Counted from the first letter of the stretch, positions 47,435 through 60,192 are shown. The stretch is 64,000 nt of DNA from Syncephalastrum monosporum B8922 (GCA_000697355.1 JNEN01000867.1:58338-122337), one strand, 5' to 3'. The notes: generated by a model from the letters alone, not told the origin. Translations and numbers: made by a program.

Positions 47435-50400
47435 ATGCAGGCAATACCACCACAACGACAACAATCAGCTCTAGCTTCGGCTCAGCAGCGTGCTCTCATA
47501 CCACAATCGACCATCGATTTCCCGAGTCAGCGTTACTACGCGCTGTCGCTCCTTGTCGTATTGCAGGGCCTCAAGCTCTATGACCTGTTTAGCGCCTATG
47601 CTGCTACTTATCCTGAGCAGTACAGTGGCATGCTCATGAAATGGTGGCTTCTTGATGCCCTCTACCTGTTTGGACTGTGGATCTTGCAGATCCCGTGGTT
47701 GCAATTCAGCGGCATCAAGACGATCCTCTTTGTCATTCTCACCTGCTTTCTTAATCTTGTTCTTTTTGCTGTGCCCTCCGTAAGTACACATCCGATGCCA
47801 GATCAGTCTGTGTCCTTTTCCTTACCATGTATTCACCCATTCTGCACAGGCGGCCATTAGCAGCGCACTTCTCAAGGTCTTCTTTGGTATGGATTGCTTG
47901 ATAATGTATTTTCAAAGCGCGTAACGTGTTAATTTTTTGGAGTGTCTTTCCAGGTGACGTATTGGGTCAGCAAATCGGCGTCTCCCGAGCCAAGCTGGTC
48001 AACGTCAAGGACATTGTCTTCAACTCGTCGCATATCCTCGGTCGTCATACCGTCCACATACTGCCGTATGGGTAAGTTAGCCGCGCCACTGGACTGGTCC
48101 ATCACAAATGCTTCAATGCTTACCTTTTGTTTCGCCATAGCACTGCCAAGTTGAACCCTAACGACGAATTCTACTGTATTCCTGGAAACGAAGTCGGGCA
48201 GAAGGACATTTTTATCCCTATCGTTCTCAACAACACCATTCCGCGCTCGATCACCGTTTCGCGGTATGACTTTGACACCACCGCCCGCACCCTCTCCGAG
48301 CATTCTGGCCGTGACATCCAGCGGGCGACCGAGATTGCCCATGGCAAGCAGGGCCTTGAGTATTACTACATCCGCGTGCGTAATCCCGGTGTCTACAAGC
48401 TTGAGAATATCGTGAGCAAGGAAGGCCTGGATGTCAGGCTCTACAGCCGCCAGGTCTATGTGTTCGTGTGTCCTACCGCTCGTTTCGTGCCGAAGGACTC
48501 GGCCGACTACTGCAAAGGCGAGAAGGAACAGCTGCAGCTGGATGTGTTTGGTGTGCCCCCGCTCAAGGTCGAGTACACGCGCTCGATCAATGACAAGCAG
48601 ACCCACCTCAAGCTGGACCGCATCCAACCTGACACGTTTGACTCGCCCCTCGCTCGCATCCCCGGTGGACTGCGCCATGCCGACCCCGAGTTCTTTAGCC
48701 CGCTCACGCACACATCCTATGACTGGGGCGCTATGCAGCATCTCAGCCTTGACATGAACTTGACCTTTGACCGAGACGGCGAATATCGCTACCAGATCCA
48801 GCGTGTCGTGGATGGTGCTGGCAATACCATCGACTTTGAAAATAGCTATCAGCAGCATTTCTCCGTCCATCGCCAGCCGCAAGTCAACTTTGAATGCAGC
48901 ACAACGGACCCTGTGGACCTGCTCATTGGCAAAAGCGCTGTCGAACTTCCTTTGAAGTTGAAAGGCTCCCATCCGTACAAGCTCGAATACGAATTTGTGA
49001 CCGCGAACAATGATCCACAGCGCCAGCTGATCGAGCTCAAGGACAGCTCGGCCGCTCTGAAGGCTACTGCACCAGGCGAGTACCGGCTCTTGAAAGTTTC
49101 GGACCGTTTCTGCAAGGGTGACGTTTACTTGCCCGCCAACTGCCAGGTTGTTCAGCCTCCCTTACCGGCTGTCCAGGTGCAAGCGACACCTATCCCATCC
49201 GAATGCGCTGGAGATAGTGAGATTGGCATGAAGTTTGCTGTCGAGCTTTCTGGTGAGTTCTGAAAAACGGCTACTATCGCGTCTTTGATATTCATATCGC
49301 TCTTGCGCTTGTCCTTTAGGCAGTCCACCATTTGCTCTGGAATACGTTGTCACCAAACAGAATGGCCGCAAGAAGACCGTGGTCGAGAGAAAGAAGGAGA
49401 AGATTGACCGCTCTCGCTTCATGTTTCAGTACCTCCCTAGCTCGAGCGGGTAAGTAACCAGTGATAGCGTTCATTTGAAGTAAACTCATTTATTCCTTAG
49501 CGAATATACCTATGAATTTACTGCTCTGGACGACCGGAACTATAAGCAGCAGGAAACCAAGGTGCAACCCATCAAACAAACCGTGCACCCGCAGCCGGAT
49601 GCCAAGTTCAGCAGAAAGATGCGTTCGCGCGATTCTATTCGCACCTGTATGGGCGAGGATGTCAATCTGGATGTGGAGCTCGCTGGCTCGGGTCCGTTCA
49701 CGCTTTACTGGAGCTTTGACAAACAAATGTATTCGGAATCAGTGGATGGCAACAAGCTAACTATCAACGTCCCCCGTCTTGAGACGCCTGGCCAACACAC
49801 CGTGTCCCTGGTTAAGGTATGTACATTCGGAATACACATGCGCGTTAAGGCGCGCTCCGGGAGAAAGAAGAATGCTCATCTTGATGCCCTGCGCTTTCTA
49901 TCTTTATTCTAGATCCAAGACGCGAATGCCTGTTTGAAAGAGTTGGATACACGCGACGTTGTCATCGATGTACGACGTGACAGACCCACTGCCTTCTTCT
50001 ACACAGAGAACAGCGAAAATGCCACCGTTGCAGTTGCCCAAGGCGAGTCCGCCGAGCTCCCACTGCGACTCACGGGCGAAGGACCATGGCACGTTACATA
50101 CCGCAATATCCAGAACGACAAGAAGGGAAGCCGGAGTGTCACTCTCAAGGATCCTAATGCGCATGTCCGTGTCAAGGAGGTCGGCGAGTACGAACTGCTC
50201 AGCGTGAAGGATGCCATTTGCGAGGGCGACGTCCTGCCGCCCCACTATTTCCTCCGCTGGATCGACAAACCGACACTGTCTTTCCCCGAAGATCAAGTCA
50301 CTATCCAGAAACCTGACGTCTATGAACGCGCAGCCGTCTGCGAGGGCGTCAGCGACGCGGTCGATGTCCTCTTTTCCGGCCAAGGTCCGTTCCATTCTAC

Positions 50401-51493
50401 TTATGATATCTACCACGGCCGCAGTCAGGGCAAGGCGAGCACGTTTGTGTCCAGCGAAGATATTAGCGCCGGGCTGTCGAAGTCCCGCATTGCGCTGAAC
50501 ACCCGTTCGGCGGGCCACTATCGCTACGTGTTCAAGGAAATCTCTGATCAGCGCTACACACGCCCACTCAAGCTCAGCCCGGCCACGTTCCTGGAGCAGA
50601 CCGTGTATGCCGTCCCAAGCGTGAAGTACGCCACCAAGTCACGGCGCGAGCGCAACGTCTGCGTCGGTGACACGTTTGCGTCAGATGATGTGGGTGCCAT
50701 TTGGTTGGATCTGACCGGCCAAGCGCCCTTCACGGTGCAGCTGGGCTTGAAGCACCAGTCGGAGGTGTACGGCCGTGTGTTGACCTTCAATGATATCCAG
50801 AGCACTCGCTTCAAGGTGGAGATCCAAGACCAAGTCATGATGCCCGGTCAGTACGAGTTGACCCTCATTGATGTGACGGACGACCATGGCTGCCACGCCA
50901 GCGCGACCGGACCCGAGGCGATGATCAGCATCCAGGCCCTCGATATCGCCACCATTGTCCCCAGCGAGACGTGCTCGGAGCACTGCGTGGGCGATACCCT
51001 CGAGTTCAGTCTTTCTGGCATTGGGCCCTTCACCGTCTCGTACCAGTTCAATGGCCGCGACGAGAAGGTCAAGTCCCAATCGTCTCGCTTGACCATGATC
51101 GCCGACAAACCCGGCAATCTCACCATTCTTTCAGTGGGTGACCAACGCAACAAGTGCCGCTCGTTCCCGAAGGATATGACCAAGATCGTGCACGAGATCC
51201 CGTCATCTCTTGTTAGCGGCGGCAAAGAGATTATTGAAAACATTCGGGAAGGCGATATGGTACAAGCGATCGTCGATCTCGTCGGTACCCCGCCCTTCGA
51301 CTTTGAGTGGCAGCGCAGCGACGCCATCTGGGACACGCACCAAAAGCGATACTACAAAGGTTCTGTCTTGGAAACCCACACGGTCCACAACGTCGACGAC
51401 CATCGCTATTATATCAATACGTCCATGGAAGGTATCATCGAAGTGGTGAGCATCCGGGACCAATTCTGCCATTACCCTCGCGCACGGGCCTAG
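47435..51493 (+). CDS. POM152: nuclear pore membrane protein Pom152
   Basis: About eight exons. The N-terminus carries three hydrophobic spans (YYALSLLVVLQGLKLYDLF, WWLLDALYLFGLWILQIPWL, TILFVILTCFLNLVLFAV). After GDVLGQQIGVSRAKLVNVKD and HILGRHTVHILPYG, the rest is a long lumenal chain of Ig-like beta domains, each with an xFC(K/E)GD-type strand: DYCKGEKEQLQL, RFCKGDVYLP, CMGEDVNLDVEL, AICEGDVLPP, VCEGVSDAVDV, NVCVGDTFAS, CVGDTLEFSL. The repeating C-x-G-(D/E/V) step is typical of Pom152, the pore-membrane ring component. The frame is open to 51493. The gene starts about 310 bases after Ctu2 on the same strand. Confidence 0.92.
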
Positions 51494-51872
51494 AAAAGAA
51501 AAAAAGATAGCAAGTCCTCTATGCTCATTGACACAATTGCAGCACACAACAAAAACCATACAGAACAGCCCATTGTATATACATAAAGAAAACTCGTATT
51601 TTCATCGACGAAGCATGCAGACAAACTTTGTTTTTGCTTTCTTTAGGAAGATGAAGAGTGAACTTAGACACGGTCTGGAGGATGACAGATGTACTTCTCT
51701 TTTTTTTTGTGTCTTTCCTGTTCTTGTTTCTCCTTCGATCCTGTAATGTATACACATGCACACGTATCGGCGCTGCGAGCATGACAACAAACAGCAGCAA
51801 ATACCACGATCGCTATCACTCCTGCTATACTATTATTTACAAAGTTTTACAGAAAAATAATGGGTTCGCGTA
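51494..51872. other. convergent region
   Basis: Roughly 380 bases of A/T-rich 3' sequence between Pom152 and the minus-strand gene. No gene. Confidence 0.5.
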
Positions 51873-53791
51873 TCAACGAGGATGCGTCCATCGATAGTGA
51901 GAAGATGATTCGCCGCCTGGCGCTGAGGTCGAGGATTCGCTGTGGGATCCGCCCAGGAACGCCGTTAAAGGTCTGTGAATAATGTTTGTCAAGGGCGTGG
52001 CGCTGTTGCCGTCGTGTTTACTTCTATTATCGGTAGGAACTGTCGCAGAAGACTGGGTTATGGATGTTGGCGGGTGGGCGAAAGCAGACGTGGCAGATCC
52101 GGTTTCGCGCGGAAATGCCGTTGTTGTCGGTGTCTTTAAAGTGAGGTTGCTCAGGGGCGATGCGGCGACATCGACAGACATCGGCTCCTCCCTGTCGCCG
52201 TCAGCCGGAGGCACGTGCTATAGATACACAAACGGAACCCGTTATTCAGCTATTTTTTACAACCCGTTAATACCATGGGCATACCTTTTCATTGACTTTT
52301 GTATAGGACGAATTATGGGTCTCATAGCGTGTGAAGGCCGTTTTTGGATGCTGATGCATCGATGCGGGATAATAATGATGACTTGTAGGCGGGTGCTCCT
52401 GGCGCTGTCGTTGCCGGTTTGCAGCCGCAATCCTGGTATACGTCATATAGCTTATGTACGCATGCAGTGCACCACGAGCTATCCGGCTGGCGCTACTGCT
52501 TTTTTGGCGATGAGAATGACGGTGGCGGTGCGGGTGGTGGTTCGGATGCTGCATAGGGAGTGATACCCATTAGAACGTTTGTGCTTTCACGTGCCGAATG
52601 GCGCACGACTTCTGTACGTACTGGGTTGCTTTGTTTCGTCTCGGGGAGTTGCTGTTTATTCAAAGGTCGATGGTGCTGTATGTGCACGTGTTTATAGCTT
52701 TCTCGAGAGAAAAAGAACCTGGGTGAGTTTGCCAACGCTTCGTTTGTTCGGTGTCTTCAAATTACCTATCTGCATAAGAGGATACTTCATTCCCTTTTGT
52801 CATTTCTTGTGAGGTCATTCCATCATAGAAATAGGAGGATTGTCCTGGAAAATGAATAGAAAGAGCCATGGGATACGAGAAGAAAGAAGACGATATATGA
52901 GATTCTGAGATCCTATTTTGCGAGATTCGTTACCTACGAGAAACGTCACATGGGGAGTTTGGATATTAACGATATGAACAAAAACATGAAAAAAGAAGTC
53001 AATAGATCACATACCTTTTGAACGCTGATCCTTGGCTTGTTGTGATGGCGAAGGGGACACATGCAATATGAGGTTAGAAGGTGCTTTACGATATTAATTT
53101 GTCTGGATTCGGTGAACCTACATGAGTGGCGAGACAGGGACGGATCGTCGTAACGATAGTGCACAGGTCCGTGCTTCTGCTGTATGATCAGTGCAACAGT
53201 GCGAATCAATGAGTAAAAAGAGATAAATAAGAAAATAAAAACAAAACCGCCCGCAGTGGCACATAGATATAAGTACCGCATAGTGTGGAGACAATGATGA
53301 CTGCTGCTGTTGTTGCTGTTCGTCGCCTAAAGATCAGCAAGGACGTTGTGTAAGATTGCGTATTCCATTGTGGTGCAATGCTTTGCTATTTTTCTTCTTT
53401 TTTACCGAGCAAGCTTTGGATCGACATGGATTTCCTGTGGTACGACGATGCTGGCTGCATGCACCCATAAATAAAGTCATGTGTGTGTACTATATTCTTT
53501 TTTTTTTGTTTTTTGCTTTCTCTTTTCTTATATATTTACAGCAGTCGAAGTAGATGAAGCTTGAGAAGAATGGATCCCCGATAGTGGCAATGGCGTATTG
53601 CTCGTACTCGTGGCAGTTGAGAGTGGTGCTGGCGTCTGGTTAGCGAGTGAAATAAGAATAGAACTCGCTTCCTCGTCTTCTTCCACTCGGCCCCTCCCGT
53701 CTCCTCCTCGTACTCCTGTTGCCGAAAGCGACTCTCTACGGCCAGCGTAGACGTCGCCATGCCGAGATCTGTAAAGCTGATCGGGCGACAT
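51873..53791 (-). CDS. low-complexity regulatory-type protein, unknown
   Basis: A chain of about seven short exons. It begins MSPDQLYRSRHGDVYAGRRE (53791) with an acidic helix VEEDEEASSILISLANQ. Then come Gln-rich, Ser/Pro-rich (SPSPSQQAKDQRSK) and His-rich (HPNHHPHRHRHSHRQ) exons, one possibly structured segment IARGALHAYISYMTYTRIAA, and a final exon (to 51873) of Ser/Thr/Pro with PMSVDVAASPLSNLTL. Several joins fall in phase 0 (for example after KQSNP and after KVNEK). Composition resembles fungal transcriptional regulators, but I see no DNA-binding domain and do not name it. Exon limits in the middle are tentative. Confidence 0.5.
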
Positions 53792-54030
53792 GAAACTTCC
53801 AGTGACGATCTTTCTTTTTGAGGAGTTATATATAAGGTTGAGAAAGAGGTAAGGGGAGAAAAATAAAAGGGAAAAGTAAAAGGGAAGAAGGGAAAGTCTT
53901 AGATGCAGTCTCTCTTTTTTTTCCCTGTTCCCTCGTGCAACAAAAGAAAAGTGAGCCTGAGCCACTGTACGTGCATACTGTACCATGCCAGTGCATTGTT
54001 ATACATTGTGCACTAATTTTTTCCCAAAAT

Positions 54031-54432
54031 TTATCTAGGTGTCCAGTGGCATTTACAGTACTTGGTGACTGATCTTTTCAGCTCGGGCACGCCCAGAAAA
54101 GAAAATTTATATATACTATGCTTTGGTATAGCATGAAAATCAGAAACCACTTGCCTGGCTGCTAGGTATTGTCTATCTTCTGGCAAGAAGTCAGTGACGT
54201 ATATTTTGCGCTCAATATTAGGATCTTTCCAGCAACAACTCACAGATACATTTCCGATAGCAAATTTTATGGCACAACTTGATGTAAAATAATGGTGCAC
54301 ATGTTCGAAAATATAACGTAAAGGCAACGAGGTAGAAAATTTATCACAGGATAAGAAAAGCTTCCAAGTAATTCTTTCGGCACGATGCAGTACGACTGTA
54401 ATAATAATTACAAACACGAGCAGTGAAGTCAT
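54031..54432 (-). CDS. family W ORF (relic copy at window end)
   Basis: A 133-residue frame with a hydrophobic start (MTSLLVFVIIITVVLHRAER), WKDPNIERKIYVTDFLPEDR and FHAIPKHSIYKFSFLGVPEL. DNA at about 54120-54205 is clearly similar to the last 75 bases of the window (63925-64000), so this is a repeated sequence. There is no known domain. It may be an exon or relic, not a whole gene. Confidence 0.35.
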   Translation of the reverse strand: MTSLLVFVIIITVVLHRAERITWKLFLSCDKFSTSLPLRYIFEHVHHYFTSSCAIKFAIGNVSVSCCWKDPNIERKIYVTDFLPEDRQYLAARQVVSDFHAIPKHSIYKFSFLGVPELKRSVTKYCKCHWTPR

Positions 54433-54723
54433 TGCTGGGTTTTCCCAGCCTTATTCTAAGCGCAAATCATGAGAAAGATACATATGGACGGGTTGTCCTT
54501 TGATACTAACAAGCTAAAGACTCATCAAAACGTTATCGTGATACGTGACATAGTGGCATACATGTTGATATGTGTAGATGGGATAAGAAGTGGAGGGGTG
54601 CAGAGCAAAATATTACAGAAGATATAGAGAAACATAGTAAGTGATAAGATATAACGCGGGTGGAATACAAGTATGTTAGCAATGATGATATTAGGTGGGG
54701 TAAGGGTAGCGCAGGAGGTGATG

Positions 54724-56687
54724 CTAGGCGTCCGTGGAGCTATGGGGACCAGATGTCTCGAACTTGCGTTTTTTGCTCATCCTGGCCAGAGAACATGTTC
54801 TCGTCTCAATCCATGCTGCTGGTGGCACCGGCTGCCGAATACGCCCATTCGACCTAAGAAGAGCGGTCTCGTAGATTTTGCGCGCTGTTCCCATAGCGAC
54901 GTCCTAAGGTTGTGTTTCCATCCAGTTTAATACATACGCAAAGCTATGGCCACATCCGATTTCTTTACCTTAATTTGGACAATCCTGGTGAGCATCGCAG
55001 GTATACAGATGAAATCAGCACGGCGCCGGAAGACCGGCGTCTGCGCAAGCATTTGCATTCTGTACAATTGGGGCGCCGGAAGGTCCATCGTGAAAGTCGT
55101 CATAGTGAAGCCTTCGACCAGTATACCACATACGACTGGGTTGGGCGTGCCAAAGAGGATCAGGCGGTTCAGCATCGATCGAAGTTCTTTGCCGATTTTG
55201 ACCAGGTCTGATTCAGCCTGGCTTATACTCGCATTTGGCGGCTTCACCTCGCCTACCATAACCTCGTGGCGCACGTTACTTGGCTGGACATATACGATGA
55301 AGTCTGGTTTTGCTGCGCCTTTGGTCTGCACCAGACCGGTATTCGCCCTACAGAAATTAGGATCTTGTAGTCTGATGTACATAAGTCAACGTACCAGTCC
55401 ATTTGGAACATTGGTTCGGAGTCGAATACGGTTTGCAGCAATGGAGAAAGATAGCTGTGGACGAAACTATCTTCGATAGTGGCACTAGGTGGACCGGTAA
55501 TGGAGAAGCGTGGCAGCCTGGGTAAGCCATGTAAGTCAAAGTCATACTCCTGAAGCGACCCATAGCTTACAGCTGATGTAATACTGTGGCAGTATAGATC
55601 GCTAGCGGACTTCTTGTCGACACCGCGTCGTTGAGATAGCTGGCAGTTCTCGTTACCATTGAAAGCCAATCTGGTGGCGGATTCTGCAAACAAGCAGAGT
55701 TAACGTAGTCCATCAACAGGCATAGGGCAATGACGTACGAGCGATATCTCGGTGCACCATCTCATCGAGTTCTCGTCGGGCATATCCACCGCAGCTCGTT
55801 TCGCTTGCATTTCTTTCATCACAGCATCATGTGCCTCGAGGGAGAAATACTTCGTGATAGAGCTTCTGATATCATCGGCGAACAAATATATGTTGTTCAA
55901 TGAGCTTTGAAAGTGTTAGCGAATTTCAGTGGTATTTGAGGGTGATATAATGACACATACAGGAGCCGCATGTCCGACAAACCATCAACCTTCTGAATGG
56001 CAGCTGAGATGGTTCGAAATTGAAGGCATGCCTGACTGACGTCAAAGTTGTCCACAATCCACTTGTCTTGTCGGGGAACGTCGGGGGCATCCTTATAGTC
56101 TGCATCATAATTCAGCTGGTACTGGAGAGTACGCTGTGGGTGGTGGTCGATGCTTATATCTGAGTCCTTTTTATCCACTGGGCTTGGACAGGTCTCGCTC
56201 AGGTCATTGGGAGTATCCTCAACCTCGTTTCTCAGTGTCGTTTCCTGAAGCGCAGTTCCTTATTTAGTATGTATGCCACGCGTCAGTCTCATTATTGACA
56301 AACCTCACCGTCAGTCGTCTCTCTTTCTTGGCGGTTTTCAAGCCCTCTGAGCCAATCCGTGATCGTGCTTGTTTCGGAAGAGAAAAGGTTCAATACAGCC
56401 TGTTTACTTCCTTCCTGCATAGCGGTTCTTTTGGCTTCCGCGAAAACCGCAGACTTTGCTCTTGCCAGCTCAGTCCAACCCTCGACGTCTATGTCCTGCT
56501 TGATGGTGCATCCCATTTTCGCAGACGATGTCACACAGCGGTCCGTCCACCGCTGCCGCAATTCCAGCGGGTCAACAACATCGTCCAGTTCCAGAGCAGT
56601 TACGGCATATCTGGCAAACAAATCCGACAGCGATGCTTGCCTCTCACTGACAATACAATCAACGATATAGTCACGTAAAACTATCAC
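54724..56687 (-). CDS. PD-(D/E)xK nuclease-like protein
   Basis: Six or more exons remain open throughout. Order: a helical N-terminal part (DYIVDCIVSERQASLSDLFA), an acidic linker, KWIVDNFDVSQACLQFRTIS, NNIYLFADDIRSSITKYF with MRWCTEI, EDSFVHSYLSPLLQTVF ending FQMDW, then, across an in-phase intron, ANTGLVQTKGAAKPDFIVYV and EVMVGEVKPPNASISQAESD. The spaced PDF...GEVK pattern is that of PD-(D/E)xK phosphodiesterases. An intron at 54904-54968 joins IVQIK to DVAMGTARKIYE and a tail with the basic cluster SKKRKF, probably nuclear localisation. The 5' end is uncertain and may reach 56950. This type of protein is repeated in zygomycete genomes (my recollection); its role is unknown. Confidence 0.6.
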
Positions 56688-56979
56688 AACTGTCAGTAAT
56701 TAATTGGATAAACTGCAATAAGCTGCAAACGAGCTAACGTTGCGATGTAGGGCTTAAAGGCATCACCAAGGAAGGCCAAGTAAAAGAGAGTGTTGTCCGA
56801 ACGCGTCACAACAAATTGTTTGTCGCTGTTGCTAACACAATCGGTGTGGCCCCCACTCCGTCCTCGGATGTGGGTCGTTCCCTCCAAGCCACGCTTTATT
56901 TTTCGTATGTAACTGCTAAGTGGATACTCCTTAGCACCTTTTAAGCCACGCACCGTGGAAAGCCATCCGAGAAAACCAT

Positions 56980-59080
56980 TTGATGGATATCATTGGATTA
57001 TCTAATGAAGAACTGGGAGAAATGGTCCGACAACGACTCGAGTCCGGGCCGCTTGGATACCGCGCTCCCGGCCGAGATCCGCAGCGACTTGGACAAGGCT
57101 ACCAAGCATACGGCTGCGGCAATACCAGACAATTTGAGCAAACAACGCCCAAATACAGTAGCGGTCGGTGGACTCTCCCAGGAGCGCTCAACCGGATTCT
57201 CTATCTGAAGGTCCGTCAACACCGGCTCGACGCACTTAGCGTCGTCCAGCAACGCTACCAGGACGCCAACAAACTACGTACAGTTGGTCACGCAGGAACA
57301 GAGGCTTACCAAGAACTCACAGCCATCCTGGTACGCGGAGGAGATGAAGAACAAGACGAACGAGACATGCAGAATGTTCTCGAGCGCATCCGCCGACTTG
57401 CCGTGTACGGCTACGCAAGCAGCAAGGCTATGGACGAAGCTACCAAGCGTATCAGCGACGATGCCTTGGGGATCCCGGTTGACGACAGAGGCCAGAAGGC
57501 CCCGACATGGCACACTCTGCCGAACGAATCACGATCATGAAAGAGAACGCTTTCCGCCGGTCGCTCACAAGACAAGCAGTTCTACCCAACAGAACCCCAA
57601 CACGAGATGGAGCCCATGGAGGTCGAGGAGGAAATACACATTCAAAACGTTTTTTATGGAAACGACGCCCCCCCGAGAACGATCCCAGCCTCAGCGGTCC
57701 CAGCCACCACTCCCGCCCCCAATAATTCTATCATCCTCAGGCCTGGGAGCTACGTGGGAGTCCCAGACAAGCGAGAACTACACCCGGTCCCAAGATGGAG
57801 GATACTTGGGCGGACGATTGAGCTCGTTTAAGCACAGCTGGCGTCAGGAGATCTCATCGAGCTGGGCGCACCAGGTGGTCAGCGAGGGTTACCGTATCCA
57901 GTAGCAGGGGATGCCTCGACCTTGGACTTCCAGGTCCAATTCCGACTCCCCAGAGGTGGCGGAAGCAGTGGAAACATTTTTGACGGCTGGGGTGATCGAG
58001 AGATCCCCAGATCAGGGCCGCCGATATTTGTCCAGGCTCTTTATTATCAAGGAGCCAACGAAGAACCGACCGATCCTGGATTGCACGCCCATCAATCGAT
58101 GGGTACAATGTCAACATTTCAAGATGGAAGGGGTACCAACCTTACGAGATTTGGTTTTACCGAAATATTACATGTATGGTGAAGATCGATCTCAAGGATG
58201 CGTACACAGTTGTGCCGATCCATCAAGAATCCCGACGGTATCCATCATTCGAACACGGGGGGGGGGGGTTCTATCAATAACCGGTCCCTTCCCTTTGGAC
58301 TCAGAGTGAGCCCCCGGATATTTTCGAAACTCATGCGGTTTGCCATGGAACCTCTAGGACGAGGGGGATTCCGACTCGTTTATTACCTGGACGACATCTG
58401 TCTTCTCAACAGCGACAAGAGTCAACTAAAGATACAAGCAAATCACGTAATCAAGCATCTTACCAAACTCGGTTTTCTAATCAACTGGAAGAAGAGTGCT
58501 AGACCCTACGAGGTGCCAGGAGTTCCTGGGTTTACTCTTCAATACATCGAAGATGGAGATCAAGGTCCCAACCGACAAGCTCACCAAAGTACACAGCCGG
58601 ATCCGACAAGCCCACCGGAAAGTACATTCATGCAGGTGGATAGCCGGCCTACTGGGCAGATGACGGCTATGATCCCAGAGGTGGGGGAGGCCCTTCTACA
58701 CATACGTTTCATCGAGCGAGACCTCGCAAAAAGCTTCAAAAGAGACAAGAAAGATGGAAAGACCATACCCACTTTCTCGGGACGCCCTCGCAGAATTATA
58801 CTGGTGGTCAAACAACCCACCGGTGGCAAGAGGCCTTCCCATTCGACGTCCAATGGGTGTCAACCCCGGCGATTCAGATCTGGGTCGACCGCTCGGACAG
58901 CGGCTGGGGGCTCACCTCCAAGGAGTTAACAACTCATGGTCATTGGACAGAGGCGAAAGCGAAAAGTCCATCAATACGCGGGAACTCTAGATGATTCTGT
59001 TTGCGCTACAACTACACGCAGAAAATGACAAAAACCAAACAATAGGGATACGGTCAGACAACATAGCAGCACTGAAATAC
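56980..59080 (+). mobile_element. truncated RT retroelement (DIRS-like)
   Basis: Frame-broken remains of a retroelement. The 5' part (56980-57540) is helical and gag-like (KVRQHRLDALSVVQQRYQDA, DMQNVLERIRRLAVYGYASS). Reverse transcriptase follows in several frames: LPFGLRVSPRIFSKLMRFAM, YYLDDICLLN at about 58381, KLGFLINWKKS. An RNase H region is seen at 58880-59075 (WVDRSDSGWG, INTRELMILFALQLH, IRSDNIAALKY). The element ends abruptly at 59080 where a MITE begins, before any recombinase gene. RNase H immediately after RT and the YLDD box fit DIRS-type elements. Confidence 0.7.
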
Positions 59081-59163
59081 AGTAGCCACGCGGATAAGTT
59101 ATACGCAGATAAGTTATATTCTGGCCTAAGTTATTCTTTTCCAATTGCCCGAGGTGTATAATG
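59081..59163 (+). mobile_element. MITE, left part, interrupted by DIRS
   Basis: Starts ATACAGTAGCCACGCGGATA like the 44.8-kb MITE but stops at GTGTATAATGT, exactly where the DIRS terminal sequence begins. The missing end (ATCCGCGCAGCTAC) is found on the far side of the DIRS at 63157. Confidence 0.65.
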
Positions 59164-59203
59164 TGACGTCCAAGCAAAGCGTAGGACTCACCTATTACAC
59201 GAG

Positions 59204-59309
59204 AGGTCTGCTGCCTATCTGGAGTTTCCTAGTTCTCCGTTTTAATTCGAACAATAAAAAATTTTGACAGCTCTAAATCTATGTAATTATCTTTGACAGA
59301 GAGCGAACT
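59204..59309 (+). repeat. left inverted terminal repeat of DIRS
   Basis: 106 bases matching the reverse complement of 63037-63142 with about five differences. Confidence 0.85.
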
Positions 59310-59343
59310 AATGATATGCCGGAGGGCGGGCGGGCTAATGAAC

Positions 59344-59431
59344 GCAGCAGACCTCTCGTGTAATAGGTGAGTCCTACGCTTTGCTTGGACATCACGTTAT
59401 GTTACACTTCGAGGTCTGCTGCCTATCTGGG
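59344..59431 (+). repeat. internal complementary region (ICR) of DIRS
   Basis: Two abutting blocks complementary to the extreme left and extreme right ends of the element. The tyrosine-recombinase ORF ends inside it (stop at 59392). Confidence 0.8.
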
Positions 59432-60192
59432 TCGTCCAGAGTAAAGCGTGTAAAGCCGGTGCTAGTTGCCGAGGAAATGCGGTAGACGTGGTCGAACATG
59501 TCTTGCGATGACCAAGCCCCGCGGGCGGCGATGTCAGCAATAGGTGTGCCGGCCTGAGCAGCCAATGTGGCACCGAGAGCCCGGGCTTTGGGGACGGCGA
59601 GCGTGGGCGGGTCGCGGCCGACATGGCGCATGATGTCACAAATGTATCCTCGAATGGTGTCTGTTTTGGCCTTGCGGTAAGCTTGGTACGCGCGGACCGG
59701 GCAGAGAATCGGGTCTGCATGCATGTGTAATGCGACCGAGCGGACGTAGCGAGTGCCATGGCGCTTCTCCTTGGGCGCGTCAATGGCCAGGCGCAGGAAG
59801 CCATTCGGGCCGTCCCTGTCCACGGACTGCGAGACATCCACACGGGCGAGGTCAGAGGGGCGGAGAAAGCCCACAGTGGCGAGTGCCCAGGCCGTCTTGC
59901 GAGCCAGAACCGACAGGGAAAGTTGGTCATTGGGGCCCCAGGATCGTAGCAAAGTAAATATCGGGCGAAGGTCGTACGACCCATCGCGGAGCGGACGTAC
60001 CGTGGACAGTCGAGAGGTGCGATGGTAGTCCATAAAGGTTTGCGCTTGTTGGATGGCACGACGAATGTCGCTCTGCAGAAGTCGACCTACTTGACTAAGG
60101 ACATTACGACGCGTGGTAGGTGACCAATTGCGATCCTCAGCCGAGTCCTCGAAGCCAATGACATCCTCTGCTGTGGGGCAATCGGGGTCTAC
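59392..60192 (-). CDS. DIRS tyrosine recombinase
   Basis: An open frame from just after the RNase H stop (about 60192) to 59392. The first ATG is at 60033, but sequence upstream of it in the same frame (VGRLLQSDIRRAIQQAQ) also looks coding, so translation may reach it by read-through. It is a DIRS-type integrase: helical N-terminal part; FLRPSDLARVDV, with the first active-site Arg; KEKRHGTRYVRSV, the beta-hairpin Lys; then LGATLAAQAGTPIADIA, WSSQDMFDHVYRIS, with the likely nucleophilic Tyr. The second catalytic His/Arg pair is not obvious to me. The enzyme would integrate a circular DNA copy by site-specific recombination and leave no long target duplication. Confidence 0.75.
   Translation of the reverse strand, partial: VDPDCPTAEDVIGFEDSAEDRNWSPTTRRNVLSQVGRLLQSDIRRAIQQAQTFMDYHRTSRLSTVRPLRDGSYDLRPIFTLLRSWGPNDQLSLSVLARKTAWALATVGFLRPSDLARVDVSQSVDRDGPNGFLRLAIDAPKEKRHGTRYVRSVALHMHADPILCPVRAYQAYRKAKTDTIRGYICDIMRHVGRDPPTLAVPKARALGATLAAQAGTPIADIAARGAWSSQDMFDHVYRISSATSTGFTRFTLDDPDRQQTSKCNIT

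Noticed and set aside
51982..52563. Long plus-strand frame
   Set aside because: It runs antisense to a better-supported spliced minus-strand gene and has no domain.
59730..60028. Arg-rich plus-strand frames inside the recombinase gene
   Set aside because: Shadows of the well-supported minus-strand recombinase reading.
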